64,000 nucleotides of DNA from Cacconaster sp033811195 (lineage in GTDB: Bacteria; Bacteroidota; Bacteroidia; Bacteroidales; UBA932): contig JAPXOZ010000004.1 of the NCBI GenBank assembly GCA_033811195.1, forward strand, positions 1 to 64,000, written 5' to 3'. How positions within the stretch are numbered: position 1 is the stretch's first letter; every line of letters begins with the position of its first letter. Shown here one piece after another: positions 1 through 8,814 of the stretch. The position numbers and the translations under genes are program-made. The notes below the pieces were generated by a model. That model had not been told where the DNA came from. It did no database searches and saw only the letters and a list, made by a program, of their open reading frames with translations.

Positions 1-1073
1 GGAGGACGCTGGTCTATGGTCCGGGGGATTATGGTTCGGCGAATTACCGTATTCCGGCTATAACGACTGCTGCCGATGGTTCGCTGGTGATTTTGACAGA
101 CAAGAGAAAAAATAATTCAATCGACCTGCCGGAAGATATTGATATTGTCGCAAATCGAAGTACAGATGGCGGAAAAACCTGGTCTGAGCCCTTTTTAGTG
201 GCTGAAGGTCAGGGATATGGTAATGGTTTTGGTGATGCAGTTATTATTAGATCAAATACCGGAAAGCTGGTTGCGCTGTTTGTGGGTGGCCCTGGACTTT
301 GGGGTTCTACTGCTGAAAATCCGCAGCGTACATATATTTCGGCAAGCGATGACCACGGTCAGACCTGGACTCCGCCAAGAGATATTACGGCTCAAATTTA
401 TGGTGCGGAGTGTCCGGATCCCATTCGATCGCAGTGGCAAAGTTTATTCTTCGGATCAGGTCACGGTTTGTGCACCCGCGCCGGCAGATTGATGGCCGTA
501 ATGGCTGTGCGCGAGACTTTGGAGAATAGACGACTACATAATTATGCGGTTTATTCGGATGATGATGGGGAGTCGTGGCATGTTTCAGAAAGAGCGATTC
601 CGGATGGTGATGAAGCGAAAGTGGTTGAGTTGAATAATGGAGATATTCTCATGAGCAGCCGTACAAAAGGAAATCGACTTTGGGCAAAATCCTCCGACGG
701 TGGTATAACCTGGGGTCCTAAAAACAGTTGGGAAGAAATATGGGGAAATGCCTGTGACGCCGATATTATCCGCTACACATCCACCAAAGACGGTTACGAT
801 AAAGATAGAATCTTGCATACTTTACCAAACCACAGCACTCGCAGAAACGTAACAATGTGGCTTAGCTATGACGAAGGCACCACATGGCCGGTCAAGAAAA
901 CCATCGCCCGCAACGAATCCGCCTACTCCTCCATCACCATTTTACCAGACGGCACAATCGGCGTTTACATAGAAGAAGACGAAACCGCCCCCTACAAAAT
1001 GTACTTCCTAAACTTCTCCCTTGATTGGCTGACAGATGGGGCGGATAGGTTTAGACCTCCAGTTGCACAATAA
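1..1073 (+). CDS. Exo-alpha-sialidase (GH33-type), 5' end missing
   Basis: Cleaves terminal sialic acids from glycoconjugates. The open frame runs in from the left edge (frame of base 3), so the N-terminus and any signal peptide lie outside the window. The first residues contain the family motif YRIPAI, whose Arg belongs to the sialic-acid-binding arginine triad. Five Asp-box repeats (S-x-D-x-G-x-T/S-W) follow: STDGGKTW, SDDHGQTW, SDDDGESW, SSDGGITW and SYDEGTTW, the signature of a six-bladed sialidase propeller. The C-terminal part is complete and ends FRPPVAQ. No transporter or sialic-acid catabolic gene is visible, so the role in host-glycan foraging is inferred. Confidence 0.93.
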   Translation, partial: RTLVYGPGDYGSANYRIPAITTAADGSLVILTDKRKNNSIDLPEDIDIVANRSTDGGKTWSEPFLVAEGQGYGNGFGDAVIIRSNTGKLVALFVGGPGLWGSTAENPQRTYISASDDHGQTWTPPRDITAQIYGAECPDPIRSQWQSLFFGSGHGLCTRAGRLMAVMAVRETLENRRLHNYAVYSDDDGESWHVSERAIPDGDEAKVVELNNGDILMSSRTKGNRLWAKSSDGGITWGPKNSWEEIWGNACDADIIRYTSTKDGYDKDRILHTLPNHSTRRNVTMWLSYDEGTTWPVKKTIARNESAYSSITILPDGTIGVYIEEDETAPYKMYFLNFSLDWLTDGADRFRPPVAQ

Positions 1074-1193
1074 AGTGCTGAAGTGTAGATTAATTGTAGG
1101 TAAAATTAGAGGAGAATCGTGGGTTTTATATAGATGAGAATGTTGTATATTTGTTTCATTAATAAGACGTTAAGTCCAATAAAATAATAATGA

Positions 1194-2201
1194 ATGATAA
1201 ATGAATATAAGAATCTTTTAGAAAATTTTAGTAAAATCTACAAAGAGAAATCTAATAAGCAAACTATCTTTGAGATTTCAGGTTTCCCTCATTGGGAAAA
1301 TGTGTCGAGTAATGTTTTAGCTTTTTTCTTTAATCCAACAAAGGAACATAAGCTTGACGACTTGCTAATAAAATCGTTGTTTCAATCTATTGATGCAAAA
1401 ATCACGTTAGGAAATCTTAGAAACACGAAGGTTTTTAGAGAATATTCTACAAAAAAAGGTGGCAGATTAGACATTCTGATACTTAATGAAAATTTTGTAA
1501 TTGGAATTGAAAATAAAATTTATGCAGATTTACATAATGATTTAAAAGATTATTCCAATACGATTGAACTAGTTGCAGAAAATAACGGAATAGACAAAGG
1601 TGAAATTTTTAAAATCGTATTATCAGCCAAAGATGAAAAACCCGGTCATTCTTTCATTAATGTAACCTATTCGGCTCTATTTCAACATATTAGGAATAAT
1701 ATTGCAGATTATTTTTTTGATAGTGACAACAAATACTTGTCATTTTTATTCGATTTTATAACAACGTTGGAAAAACCAAATTACATGGACAACAATGAAG
1801 CATTAGTGCAATTTTTTGAAGACAATTCTGACCTAATAGATAAGTTAGTATCAAACTACAACGAATTAAATGACCTCTTAGTTGAGAAATTTCGTAATTA
1901 TTCCAAAATTGCTAAGTCATACAGTTTCAAAGTAACAAAAAGAGATTTGAGAACTAGATGGGGCGTCTATCGTGATGATTTTACATATAAAGAATATGCA
2001 TTCAATTTACAGTTTGCATTTTCACCAACACAAGGTTTAACAAGCTTGTATATATGGTCAAAGGGCAACGAAGAAAAGCAAATAATTAAAAAACTCGAAT
2101 ACGATAAAGTGCAAAACTTCAAACCAACTCAAATGGATCAAGCTAAAGATGCTGCTTCTAAAATGATTAAAAGGATGCTCGAAGAACTTGATAAACAATA
2201 A
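1194..2201 (+). CDS. PD-(D/E)XK nuclease superfamily protein (PDDEXK_4-like)
   Basis: 335-residue protein with a PD-(D/E)XK core: E83, GGRLD with D93, then an E-N-K triad (E106, K108) on the next strand, the usual metal-binding and catalytic pattern of this nuclease fold. The match to the PDDEXK_4 type is from motif and length, not a search. A Bacteroides-type -7 box TATATTTG lies at 1146-1153 with TTTT at 1124-1127. The ATG at 1194 is chosen because the ATGs at 1190 and 1201 run into stops. The gene is clearly more AT-rich than its neighbours and stands alone between glycosidase genes, which suggests horizontal acquisition. A defence or DNA-processing role is possible but not shown. Confidence 0.75.
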   Translation: MINEYKNLLENFSKIYKEKSNKQTIFEISGFPHWENVSSNVLAFFFNPTKEHKLDDLLIKSLFQSIDAKITLGNLRNTKVFREYSTKKGGRLDILILNENFVIGIENKIYADLHNDLKDYSNTIELVAENNGIDKGEIFKIVLSAKDEKPGHSFINVTYSALFQHIRNNIADYFFDSDNKYLSFLFDFITTLEKPNYMDNNEALVQFFEDNSDLIDKLVSNYNELNDLLVEKFRNYSKIAKSYSFKVTKRDLRTRWGVYRDDFTYKEYAFNLQFAFSPTQGLTSLYIWSKGNEEKQIIKKLEYDKVQNFKPTQMDQAKDAASKMIKRMLEELDKQ

Positions 2202-2261
2202 TCTTGTCTAACATATCTTGAAATGGCAAGTATTTGCATTTAGATCTTTTCATTAACCTCA

Positions 2262-2300
2262 AAACCCTGCCAAACCCCACTCCCGGCAGGGTTTCTTATT
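2262..2300 (+). terminator. Hairpin terminator of the nuclease gene
   Basis: Perfect 10-bp stem AAACCCTGCC (2262-2271) / GGCAGGGTTT (2285-2294) with a 13-nt loop, followed by CTTATT. It lies 60 bp after the nuclease stop codon and immediately before the heptamer array. Confidence 0.75.
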
Positions 2301-2447
2301 ACTCCTCACTCCTCACTACAGACTCCTCACTCAGAACTCCTCACTCAGAACTCTTCACTCAGAACTCTTCACTTGGAACTCTTCACTCAGAACTCCTCAC
2401 TCAGAACTCTTCACTCAGAACTCTTCACTCAGAACTCAGAACTACTC
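2301..2447. repeat. Heptamer array A, (ACTCNNN)21
   Basis: Twenty-one consecutive 7-nt units with no slip in phase. Nearly all start ACTC; the variable triplet is mostly CTC, TTC or AGA, and CTC/TTC units tend to alternate with AGA units, giving a 14-nt higher order. The last unit (ACTACTC) overlaps the TAG stop codon of the minus-strand glycosidase, so on that gene's strand GAGTNNN units begin right at the stop. Same family as the arrays near 8.7, 14.9, 37.0 and 49.2 kb. Confidence 0.95.
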
Positions 2448-4361
2448 CCCATATTCCCAATACAGCATCAACAAATGTGCGGCGCTCCAGCTGAAGTGGG
2501 GTGCTTTGAGTTGTTGGCCGGTGAGGGCGTCATAGTTTTCGTGGATGGCGCCGCCTTTCCGGAGTTTTTCCAATCTGTCGAAGACCTGTCCGGTGTATTG
2601 GTCGGCTTCCTGGATTTTTCCATATTTGCGGATGCCGCTGATGGCGAAATAGGTTTGGTCCAGCCAAATGGGGCCGCGCCAGTAGCCGTTAGGTGTAAAT
2701 TCGGGTTCGTCAGCACTGACAGTGGGGAAGGGGATATATGTGGAAAACTTGTTTTCGTCTTTTAAAATAGGGAACATTTGGTCAAATTGCTCCTTTGTGG
2801 CCACCTCAGTCCAAAGTGGGATATAGGCTTCGCTGCCTTTAACTTTTACGAAAGAGCCGTCCTGAATGCGTCTGTCGTAAAAGAATCCATCCTCGGTATC
2901 GAAGAAATAATCTCCCGGCTTACCGGCCTTTTCTTCATGTTCGAAAGGCACGCCCAATATTTCCGCAAACTTCTTAAGCAGCCTATTTTCCAAAGCGAGG
3001 AAACAATTCAAATCCACGCTTTCCTGATCGAAGCTCCAGGCATCGGGATGATTTTGTAACATTTGCGCCCGGTCAAAACGGATGGCGTTGTCCATACCGC
3101 TTTCCCATGCTGCTGCTACAGTTGTCCCATCAGTGGAGCCAAACTCGCAGTAACCATTTTGGTCGTGATCCCTTTTCCAATACCACCACTCGTGATATTT
3201 CAACAATTTGGGATAGATTTCGCGCAGGAATTCCAAATCCCCCGTATGAGAGTAGATCGCATCCACCGCCCAGGCAGCCAAAGGAGGTTTGCTGTCGCGG
3301 GCATTATTTTCCGAGCTATCGGGAAATATACAGTCGATCACCATTCCATCTTCCAGCTGATAATCAAACATGGCTCTGACCTGATTTTTAGCCAATTCCG
3401 GTGCAAAGCGCGAAAGAGCAACGGCATGTTTCCAGGAATCCCAGGCCCAAAAACCCACAAAATAGTAGGCTGCGTGACTCGGTACAACGCCTTCGTGATA
3501 TAAAGCTTCCCTCGGCGACCGCCAGTTGGAAATAAGAGTTACGACCGATTTGGCTGCAATCCTATCAAATTCGGGCGGCATATTTTTTCTCAGCGCAGAG
3601 GAAAGATAACCTTCCCATCGCTCTTTATTCTCCTTAATATAATGTTGAGGCTGCTCCAAAATAGAGTTTGTCCTCTCAATCAGAGCCGTTTTTTCAGCCG
3701 CTCCGCCTTCTCTAAAAACCTGCAAAACAGCTACATAAAGGCCCTCAGGCGAAACGTCGCTGCAAAGAGCTTTACCCTCTTCAAATGTCGTGTTTTCAGG
3801 GAAACAGAGGATATATTCTTCTTTTTCTGAGGAGAGAAAATGGAGTCTGTTTTCCTCCTGAATGCGCTCAATGGAGTGTTGCTTCTGCCCAAAATCCTGC
3901 TCAATTACGAGATTTGAAGTGCTATTTGGACGAATGTGGAGCAGTGCTATGGAAGCATCGATAAAAATGAGTTTCTGTTCTATCTTTTTGTCCGCCGCCG
4001 AAGCGGAAATATAGATTCCGCCCGGATAATAATTAATGGAGTCGGGAGTAAAGAGTTCGGAGCTGTTTTCTTGAAAAGAGACTTTGGCAATGGAAACTGC
4101 CTTCCAGCCATATTGGTAAAAACTGAAGGGTCCGCAAAAGCCATTGATCCATTTGTCTTTTTGAGGGATAGTGAAGCCCATCCAGGAGCCCATATCCGTA
4201 AAACAACCGGGCGTATAACGATAGAGTGAATCCGGCGTGTAGGCAATATCCAGAATATTGTCAAATAGAGGATTTCCCACCTTGTGTCTCTCAGAGCTGC
4301 ATCCAAAAGCAAAAAGCAGGGACAAACAAACTATAAACAGGCTATATCTTTTAATTCGCAT
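2442..4361 (-). CDS. Trehalase/GH63-like (alpha/alpha-six)-barrel glycosidase, lipoprotein
   Basis: 639 residues with a lipoprotein-like leader (hydrophobic stretch ending FGC, Cys about residue 21), so probably exported and membrane-anchored. The catalytic half carries segments typical of the GH37/GH63 clan: FWAWDSWKHA, then AAWESGMDN, where the Asp matches the general-acid position of trehalase, then YWRGPIWLDQ, and HENYDALTG near the C-terminus, where the Glu matches the general base. These residue assignments come from family knowledge and need an alignment. Substrate is unknown; alpha-glucosides or mannosides are plausible. The next gene in the same direction is a beta-galactosidase 48 bp upstream. 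Confidence 0.75.
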   Translation of the reverse strand: MRIKRYSLFIVCLSLLFAFGCSSERHKVGNPLFDNILDIAYTPDSLYRYTPGCFTDMGSWMGFTIPQKDKWINGFCGPFSFYQYGWKAVSIAKVSFQENSSELFTPDSINYYPGGIYISASAADKKIEQKLIFIDASIALLHIRPNSTSNLVIEQDFGQKQHSIERIQEENRLHFLSSEKEEYILCFPENTTFEEGKALCSDVSPEGLYVAVLQVFREGGAAEKTALIERTNSILEQPQHYIKENKERWEGYLSSALRKNMPPEFDRIAAKSVVTLISNWRSPREALYHEGVVPSHAAYYFVGFWAWDSWKHAVALSRFAPELAKNQVRAMFDYQLEDGMVIDCIFPDSSENNARDSKPPLAAWAVDAIYSHTGDLEFLREIYPKLLKYHEWWYWKRDHDQNGYCEFGSTDGTTVAAAWESGMDNAIRFDRAQMLQNHPDAWSFDQESVDLNCFLALENRLLKKFAEILGVPFEHEEKAGKPGDYFFDTEDGFFYDRRIQDGSFVKVKGSEAYIPLWTEVATKEQFDQMFPILKDENKFSTYIPFPTVSADEPEFTPNGYWRGPIWLDQTYFAISGIRKYGKIQEADQYTGQVFDRLEKLRKGGAIHENYDALTGQQLKAPHFSWSAAHLLMLYWEYGE

Positions 4362-4409
4362 GATCGTTATTGAGTTTTGGGTTTAAAATTAAGATAATTC
4401 GCATGACCG

Positions 4410-7400
4410 TTACTCTGTTTTGCGTTTCAAATCGAGATCGTTTTCAAGCAAAGAGATAGTAAAGGAATAGGAGATCGCCTCCGGAGTAATGGTATATTCG
4501 GGATGGACTTGTGCGCCCCAGGTGTTATCTCCACCTACGCCCATCTGAGCATTGTCGATGTTCAGCCACACAAGCTCTTTCAGTTCGATGCTACCGCCAT
4601 GTTTCCGCTCAATATCGAAAGGAACGTAGTCGATATCATCCTGGGTAAAGTTCCAGGCACTTACGCTCAAGGGTTTATTGCCCTTAACAAAGATCCCTTC
4701 TCCGTTTTCATTTTGCAGAGCCAACCATCGCACGTCGCATCTGTTTCCCGTCTCCTGCGGACGGATATAACGATGGAAGAGTTCATTCACGTCGGCATTA
4801 TATTTCCCTATGAGTGCGGAAGTTTTCCTATCGGAATAGTTCTCATGAGGACCCCTTCCAAACCAGGAGAAGGTATTATATTCAGGAGCCAGAATAAGGT
4901 ACATTCCAAAACGAGGCATCTCCGGTAGCGGCTCCGACCCGGGAATAAACTGCATGGTTACCTTTATTTCGCCGGCGGCTGAAATGGCATATAGCATATT
5001 GAGAGTGGAACTCTGCCTTGGAAGTTTATATGATGAGGTTATTGTGATGTTTTGTTTGTCGGTCTCATCGATTGTAAAGTTGTCAAGTAGCATCTGTGCC
5101 TCTATGTCACGCCAGATGCCGCATCTCTCAAGGCTTCCGTTGGCCACATCGTTGTCGGTGAGTGCCCTCCAGAAGTTGGGTGTAAAGCCTTTGATCAGCA
5201 ATTCTTTGCCCTTCCGTTTCAGGCTGTTGAGCCTTCCCGTTTCCGGAGAGAAGCTTGCGCTGAATGCCTTTTCCGATCTAATGGTTATATCATCAGCCGA
5301 TTTTTCTACGATTAAATCGGCAAATTTTGTGTCCGCAGCCTCGGGCCTAACCCCCATTTTTGGTGTATCTATCGCCCATTGTTCTATTGCCACTTTGTGG
5401 TTCGCAGGTATCAGCGGTGATTCTGCTTTTGTAAATGCCTCTATTGTCAGGAAATACTCCCGATAGTCGGGATCGAAAGCGTCAATGGCCAATTGTATTA
5501 TTGCACTTGCTCCCGCCCCGATTTCAGGGAAATCCGCAATACCTGATTGTACCGCTTCGCCATTGGCCTCAAGTCTCCATTTGTAATAACAATCATTGAG
5601 CGACTTAAAGTCGAAACGGTTCGTCACCCTTATTTTATTCGAAGAAAAATTGACCGGCTCAAATAAAATATTCTGATAGACCTTTTTTACCTCCCAGATA
5701 TGAGGATGAAGCGTTCTGTCGGCAGCAATTAATCCGTTTGCACAGAAATTAGAGTCATTAGGGACTCCCACATAGCCCAAATCTCCGCCATAAGCCCATA
5801 TATCGCGCCCCTTTTCATCTTTACTCTTAATAGTTTGGTCCACCCAATCCCAAATAAATGCACCTTGCAATTGGTCGAACTTGTAGATAAGATCCCAATA
5901 ATCCTGCAGATTGCCGACACTATTTCCCATCGCGTGGGCATATTCGCATAATATAAGCGGACGAGTACGGCGTTGATTGACATGCTCCCTCAAACGCCAA
6001 ATACGGGCGTACATCGGGCAATAGATATCGGAGAGCCCTTCCTGGCGGGAGCCTTCATACTGAACGGGGCGTGAAGAGTCGTATCCTTTAGTCCAGTGGT
6101 ACAATGTTTCAAAGTTCTTTCCATATCCCGATTCATTTCCCATTGACCAGGTAACTATCGAGGTAAAATTCCTGTCCCGCTTTACCATACGTGCCATTCG
6201 TTCCATAAAGGGCAATTCCCAGTCGGGATAATTGGCGAGAGTACGATCTTTGTGAAATTCCATGCCGTGACTCTCAATGTTAGCCTCGTCAATCACATAG
6301 AGGCCAAGTCGGTCGCATAGGCTGTACCATTGAGGATTGTTGGGATAGTGGCTGCATCTGACCGCATTAATATTGAATTGCTTCATCAGTCCAATGTCCT
6401 CTATCATGCTTTCGATGGTTATGGTTCTTCCGTGCTCAGGGTCGTGTTCGTGACGATTTACTCCTTTGAAAGTGATGGCCTTGTTGTTTAACAGGAACAA
6501 ACCGTTTCTGATCTCGATGGAGCGGAAGCCGAAAGGATGGCATAAGGATTCCAGTTGACGATTGTTTTTATCGCGATAAGTCACCACTATCTTATAGAGA
6601 TAGGGGCTCTCTGCGCTCCACGGCTTAACCTCCGCAATAACTTCGGAGAATGAAACCACCGTATCTGCGGGGGACTCGATTTTCTTCCGGAATTTTCTAA
6701 TAATGCTATCATCATCCATCAAAGTCACCTCCACGGAGTGCCCTTTTTGAGGTTGATGCAAAAAGAGATCGGTCTCAAATTGTCCATCTTTGTAACCATT
6801 GCACAATGGACTTCTCAGCGTGAAATCCTTTACGCGACTCTTAGGGCGCGCATATACGTAGACACTGCGTTCGATACCGCTATATTTCCAATAATCCTGA
6901 TCTTCAAGATAAGAGCCGTCGCAGTACCTGAAAACCTTTACCACCAGACTGTTTTCTCCCTTCTTCAGCAGGTGCGAAATGTTGAAATGAGCCGGCAAAC
7001 GGCTGTCTTCACTATAACCCACCAATTTCCCGTTTAGCCAACAATAAAAGGCAGATTCCACTCCCTCAAAATCTATAAAAACATCCATTTTGAGCCACTC
7101 CGCGGGGATAGTGAAGGTCCTGTGATAGACCCCCACCGGATTATAATCTTCCGGAACGAAAGGGGGATTTGCCGGAAAAGGATAACGGACATCGGTATAA
7201 ATGGGAGCGTCGAAGCCCTGAAGTTCCCAACTGCCGGGAACGTTTATCTTTTTCCAATCGGATGAAGAGGAAGGGGAGTTTAAAATTTCAGCATCCTTGC
7301 ATTCCGATGGATTTTTAAACCATTTAAAGTCCCATACGCCATCCAGCGTAATTCGTCTTTCATTTTTTTCGTTAAGGACAAAAACTTCCGAAAGAGGCTT

Positions 7401-7583
7401 ATTGCTCTGTTCTATTGCTGCCTTTTCCGAAATAAAAGGAATAAAATGGGCCTGCATGGGTTCCCGATTTATAGAGTTAACCAAGGGTGTTTGCCATGGT
7501 TTTACTGTCGTTGTTTGTGCCTGCAATAAGGTTGTGGCACATAGGCATAGCAACCACGCTATATATGTTTTTTTGTAGTCCAT
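4410..7583 (-). CDS. Beta-galactosidase, GH2 (LacZ-type), exported
   Basis: 1057 residues with a signal peptide ending near LLQAQ, hence periplasmic or surface. Order of domains: sugar-binding jelly roll, Ig-like domain, TIM barrel, C-terminal beta-galactosidase small-chain-like domain. Catalytic residues are visible: acid/base E437 in DEANIESHG and nucleophile E547 in LCEYAHAMG. The ATG at 7583 is chosen over an upstream TTG at 7595 because the signal peptide then begins MDYKK. It starts 12 bp after the lysO stop codon and may share that transcript. It hydrolyses terminal beta-galactosides; a second GH2 lies at 11.8-14.8 kb. Confidence 0.93.
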   Translation of the reverse strand: MDYKKTYIAWLLCLCATTLLQAQTTTVKPWQTPLVNSINREPMQAHFIPFISEKAAIEQSNKPLSEVFVLNEKNERRITLDGVWDFKWFKNPSECKDAEILNSPSSSSDWKKINVPGSWELQGFDAPIYTDVRYPFPANPPFVPEDYNPVGVYHRTFTIPAEWLKMDVFIDFEGVESAFYCWLNGKLVGYSEDSRLPAHFNISHLLKKGENSLVVKVFRYCDGSYLEDQDYWKYSGIERSVYVYARPKSRVKDFTLRSPLCNGYKDGQFETDLFLHQPQKGHSVEVTLMDDDSIIRKFRKKIESPADTVVSFSEVIAEVKPWSAESPYLYKIVVTYRDKNNRQLESLCHPFGFRSIEIRNGLFLLNNKAITFKGVNRHEHDPEHGRTITIESMIEDIGLMKQFNINAVRCSHYPNNPQWYSLCDRLGLYVIDEANIESHGMEFHKDRTLANYPDWELPFMERMARMVKRDRNFTSIVTWSMGNESGYGKNFETLYHWTKGYDSSRPVQYEGSRQEGLSDIYCPMYARIWRLREHVNQRRTRPLILCEYAHAMGNSVGNLQDYWDLIYKFDQLQGAFIWDWVDQTIKSKDEKGRDIWAYGGDLGYVGVPNDSNFCANGLIAADRTLHPHIWEVKKVYQNILFEPVNFSSNKIRVTNRFDFKSLNDCYYKWRLEANGEAVQSGIADFPEIGAGASAIIQLAIDAFDPDYREYFLTIEAFTKAESPLIPANHKVAIEQWAIDTPKMGVRPEAADTKFADLIVEKSADDITIRSEKAFSASFSPETGRLNSLKRKGKELLIKGFTPNFWRALTDNDVANGSLERCGIWRDIEAQMLLDNFTIDETDKQNITITSSYKLPRQSSTLNMLYAISAAGEIKVTMQFIPGSEPLPEMPRFGMYLILAPEYNTFSWFGRGPHENYSDRKTSALIGKYNADVNELFHRYIRPQETGNRCDVRWLALQNENGEGIFVKGNKPLSVSAWNFTQDDIDYVPFDIERKHGGSIELKELVWLNIDNAQMGVGGDNTWGAQVHPEYTITPEAISYSFTISLLENDLDLKRKTE

Positions 7584-7595
7584 TTTGAGAATCAA

Positions 7596-8198
7596 TTAAA
7601 TCGAACAAAAGAGAGTCACTAAAAAAGGTACGCTGAGATCAGTTACAAATCCATGGTAGATTGACAAAATCATGAATTCTTTTCCTGAAAATTTCATAAT
7701 AATGGGTAATGTGGTATCCATTGTAGTGGCGCCACCGGCAGAAATGGGAGCCAGCTTGCCAAAGAATTTTACAAAAACCGGAGCCAACAGCAAAGCCAGA
7801 ATTTCGCGGGAAATATTGGAAAGTAGGGCTATAGTGCCCAGTTCCGCTCCTTTAAATTCCGTGATAAAAATACTCGATAAAGAGTAATAGCCCAATCCGC
7901 TCCCGACAGCCATGCTATCTATAACGGAGCGATTCGGTAATAACATACCAACTATCGCCGCTCCTGCCAATGTGCCTACAATCGTTAATAAAGGCAAAAG
8001 TAGGAGTCGCGGATTGATGTTTTTAAAGTTTTTAAGAGTTTCAGGATCGCTTCCAAGGCTAACGCCGACGCAAAACATTAAAGCACCGAGAGCATAGAAA
8101 CTGATATCCCCTTCGATAAATGAGGTCGGGACCACTCCAAAATAACCCAGCAATGAGCCGAGAATGAAAAACCCAACTATGATAAGACTGCTTCTCAT
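7596..8198 (-). CDS. lysO: LysO-family lysine exporter, C-terminal part
   Basis: 200-residue, very hydrophobic protein with about six membrane segments. It corresponds to the large C-terminal portion of the single-chain E. coli LysO (YbjE), which exports L-lysine and toxic lysine analogues. Conserved stretches include SLGSDPETLKN and VGSGLGYYSLSS. Its start overlaps the stop of the 90-residue N-terminal partner by 4 nt (ATGA), so translation is probably coupled and the two chains probably form one transporter. Confidence 0.8.
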   Translation of the reverse strand: MRSSLIIVGFFILGSLLGYFGVVPTSFIEGDISFYALGALMFCVGVSLGSDPETLKNFKNINPRLLLLPLLTIVGTLAGAAIVGMLLPNRSVIDSMAVGSGLGYYSLSSIFITEFKGAELGTIALLSNISREILALLLAPVFVKFFGKLAPISAGGATTMDTTLPIIMKFSGKEFMILSIYHGFVTDLSVPFLVTLFCSI

Positions 8199-8467
8199 TT
8201 TACCTTTGTTTTATTGACAAACTTCCAAAGCAGTGCAGCCAAAATGATACTTCCCAGCAGAGCTCCCAGAGTAATAATGAGAGCATCAAGACCCAATTTC
8301 CCCAAATTTGAAACGATTTGCGGATTACTGCCTACTTCCAATCCAAGGACAAATAAGAGTATCCAAATAAGAACGGTAATTACTTTGGAGATAAAGGAGA
8401 GATTTCGTTTGCGAAACAAAAACCCTACCCCAATCCCAAGTATCATGAATGCCAATACTTTAAACAT
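8195..8467 (-). CDS. lysO: LysO-family lysine exporter, N-terminal part
   Basis: 90 residues with three hydrophobic helices and the segment LGLEVGSNPQIV, matching the N-terminal domain of LysO (DUF340). It is encoded separately and overlaps the C-terminal gene by 4 nt. I judge the split to be natural rather than a frameshift, because the overlap is a clean ATGA and both chains are intact. The probable promoter at 8581-8588 leaves a leader of about 100 nt containing a short reading frame and a possible hairpin. Confidence 0.78.
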   Translation of the reverse strand: MFKVLAFMILGIGVGFLFRKRNLSFISKVITVLIWILLFVLGLEVGSNPQIVSNLGKLGLDALIITLGALLGSIILAALLWKFVNKTKVK

Positions 8468-8500
8468 TTGTCGATAAAATTAGAATAGTTAGCAAAATAG

Positions 8501-8548
8501 TTAAAGTCTCTGAAAAGTATCGCTTTCCAACAGTTGCTCAAGAGCCAT
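8501..8548 (-). other. Possible leader ORF (15 codons) upstream of lysO
   Basis: In the predicted lysO leader an ATG opens a 15-codon frame, MALEQLLESDTFQRL, with TAA 33 nt before the lysO start. It contains no lysine, so classical lysine attenuation is not indicated. It overlaps the 3' arm of a possible CAACAG/CTGTTG pairing (8568-8573 with 8529-8534). It may be chance. Confidence 0.25.
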
Positions 8549-8580
8549 AAAAGCCACTTTGGGGCCGCTGTTGACAGCAA

Positions 8581-8588
8581 CAAATATA
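8581..8588 (-). promoter_or_regulatory. -7 box TATATTTG of the lysO promoter
   Basis: Exact TAnnTTTG match on the minus strand, with TTTT rather than TTTG 17 nt further upstream. It lies just downstream of the dnaK terminator, which fits a new transcription unit starting at about 8575. Confidence 0.5.
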
Positions 8589-8605
8589 GCACAAAAATCG
8601 ATGAT

Positions 8606-8635
8606 AAAACAACAACAGCGGCCCTAAAGCCGCTG
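8606..8635 (-). terminator. dnaK terminator
   Basis: On the minus strand CAGCGGC and GCCGCTG form a 7-bp GC-rich stem with a 6-nt loop, followed by the T-rich tail TTGTTGTTTT. A second copy of one arm at 8562-8573 can form a 12-bp pairing with 8613-8624 instead, so two alternative structures are possible. The region 8468-8810 (343 bp, no long gene) holds array B, this terminator and the lysO promoter and leader. Confidence 0.75.
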
Positions 8636-8681
8636 TCGTCGATATATAGATTATTGTAGTTTGTCTCGAGTTTCCCTTCTC

Positions 8682-8814
8682 ACTCAGAACTCAGAACTCA
8701 ATACTCAGAACTCAGAACTCCACACTCCTTACTCCCAACTTCCCACTCAGAACTCAGAACTCAGAACTCAATACTAAGAACTCAGAACTCAATACTCAGA
8801 ACTCAGAACTCTAC
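8682..8814. repeat. Heptamer array B, (ACTCNNN)19
   Basis: Nineteen in-phase 7-nt units, mostly ACTCAGA with some ACTCAAT and ACTCC-type units; two units deviate in the ACTC core (ACTTCCC, ACTAAGA). One inverted unit, GAGTTTC, lies 7 nt beyond the distal end (8668-8674). The gene-proximal unit ACTCTAC contains the reverse complement of the dnaK TAG stop codon, so the array forms the 3' untranslated region of dnaK, ahead of its terminator. Confidence 0.95.

Noticed and set aside
2234..2494. Open frames across array A (HSELFTQNSS-type peptides)
   Set aside because: Repeat-derived, overlapping the 3' end of the glycosidase gene; low-complexity translation only.
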